DNA from: an uncultured Veillonella sp.
GTDB lineage: Bacteria; Bacillota; Negativicutes; Veillonellales; Veillonellaceae
Length of the DNA stretch: 5,571 bases
Assembly (NCBI GenBank): GCA_902466275.1
Contig: CABQQJ010000069.1
Coordinates: 1 to 5,571 of the forward strand
Direction: 5' to 3'
The notes below the pieces were generated by a model that worked only from the letters and a program-made list of their open reading frames with translations, ran no database searches and was not told the origin of the DNA. The translations under genes were made by a program, and so were the position numbers. Below are positions 4,879 through 5,571 of the stretch, piece by piece. Every line of letters starts with the position of its first letter. Positions within the stretch are counted from its first letter, which is position 1.

Positions 4879-5571
4879 ATGGCTGAAAAACATATGTTTT
4901 TTACTTCTGAATCTGTTACTGAAGGCCATCCAGATAAAATAGCTGACCAAATTTCTGATGCTGTTTTGGATGCGATTATTGAAAAGGATCCAACTGCTCG
5001 TGTGGCTTGTGAAACTTTAGTTACTACTGGTTTAGTTCATGTAGTAGGTGAAATTTCTACTCACACATATGTAGATATTCCTCGCATCGTACGTGATACA
5101 ATTCGTGAAATTGGTTATACTCGTGCAAAATTTGGTTTTGATTGTGATACTTGTGGTGTACTTGTATCCATCGATGAACAATCTGCAGATATCGCCATGG
5201 GCGTTGATGAAGCACTTGAATCAAAAGATGGCAATGGTGAAGTACTTGATAAGATCGGTGCTGGTGACCAAGGTATGATGTTTGGTTATGCATCTAATGA
5301 AACACCTGAACTCATGCCTTTGCCAATTTCCTTGGCACATCGTTTATCTCGTCGACTTACAGAAGTTCGTAAGGATGGGACCTTAACTTACTTACGTCCA
5401 GACGGTAAAACTCAAGTTACTGTAGAATATGTTGATGGTAAACCTAAGCGCATTGATACAATTGTTATTTCTACGCAACATAGCCCAGAAGTAACACAAG
5501 AGCAAATTAAAAATGATTTGAAACGCTATGTTATCGATGTAGCACTTCCTGCAGAATTCATCGATGAAAAC
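4879..5571 (+). CDS. metK: S-adenosylmethionine synthetase (methionine adenosyltransferase), 3' end outside window
   Basis: The first 231 codons of metK are present and the frame is open to the end of the window; the family is about 390-400 residues, so roughly 58% is seen. The enzyme makes S-adenosylmethionine from methionine and ATP in the cytoplasm as a tetramer using Mg2+ and K+. Visible signatures are [20 protein letters not shown] (8-27, with the ATP-contacting His17 and metal-site Asp19), ARVACET (40-46), the mobile active-site loop [10 protein letters not shown] (101-110), the signature [12 protein letters not shown] (127-138), [10 protein letters not shown] (172-181) and STQHS (198-202). 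The insert between the mobile loop and GAGDQG is longer than in E. coli but resembles the Firmicute form. The start is fixed by AGGAGG at 4868-4873. Expression is controlled by the SAM-I riboswitch in its leader. Confidence 0.97.
   Translation, partial: MAEKHMFFTSESVTEGHPDKIADQISDAVLDAIIEKDPTARVACETLVTTGLVHVVGEISTHTYVDIPRIVRDTIREIGYTRAKFGFDCDTCGVLVSIDEQSADIAMGVDEALESKDGNGEVLDKIGAGDQGMMFGYASNETPELMPLPISLAHRLSRRLTEVRKDGTLTYLRPDGKTQVTVEYVDGKPKRIDTIVISTQHSPEVTQEQIKNDLKRYVIDVALPAEFIDEN

Noticed and set aside
5093..5278. Short plus-strand open frame within metK
   Set aside because: It is out of frame with the clearly conserved metK protein and has no signals of its own.

Overview
The window is ordinary chromosomal housekeeping sequence from a low-GC Firmicute. 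The order yicC/yloC - remA - gmk - rpoZ - coaBC, all on the + strand and tightly packed, matches the conserved Bacillus/Clostridium cluster. The S-box (SAM-I) riboswitch in front of metK and the AGGAGG-type ribosome binding sites support the same placement. The protein sequences look most like the Negativicutes (Veillonella-like), but that genus call is an impression from memory and not a search result.

Layout. Bases 1-572 hold the C-terminal two thirds of a YicC/YloC-family endoribonuclease, whose 5' end lies outside the window. One base after its stop begins the ribosome binding site of remA (587-856). It is followed by gmk (865-1494) and rpoZ (1499-1714), with gaps of 8 and 4 bases, so these four genes look like one translationally coupled transcript. 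A perfect 13-bp hairpin with a T-run (1723-1754) closes rpoZ and sits only a few bases before the ribosome binding site of coaBC (1769-2968). After a 51-base gap with no clear promoter or terminator comes a SulP-family anion transporter with a C-terminal STAS domain (3020-4684). Seven bases after its stop codon a strong sigma-A/sigma-70-type promoter (4692-4720) starts the metK leader. That leader contains a full SAM-I riboswitch aptamer (4731-4829), a compact antiterminator and an intrinsic terminator (4831-4861). metK begins at 4879 and runs off the window after 231 codons.

How the parts relate. gmk (GMP to GDP), rpoZ (RNA polymerase omega), coaBC (coenzyme A synthesis) and the YicC ribonuclease are core nucleotide, RNA and cofactor functions. 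RemA is a DNA-binding regulator that is characteristically encoded next to gmk in Firmicutes. metK makes S-adenosylmethionine and is shut off by its own product through the riboswitch. The SulP transporter is the least expected gene here: in Bacillus priA follows coaBC. Its substrate cannot be read from the sequence.

No mobile element, CRISPR array, tRNA or rRNA gene, or long unexplained region was seen. I did not find a previously undescribed system. The most useful observations concern transcription control around coaBC and metK.
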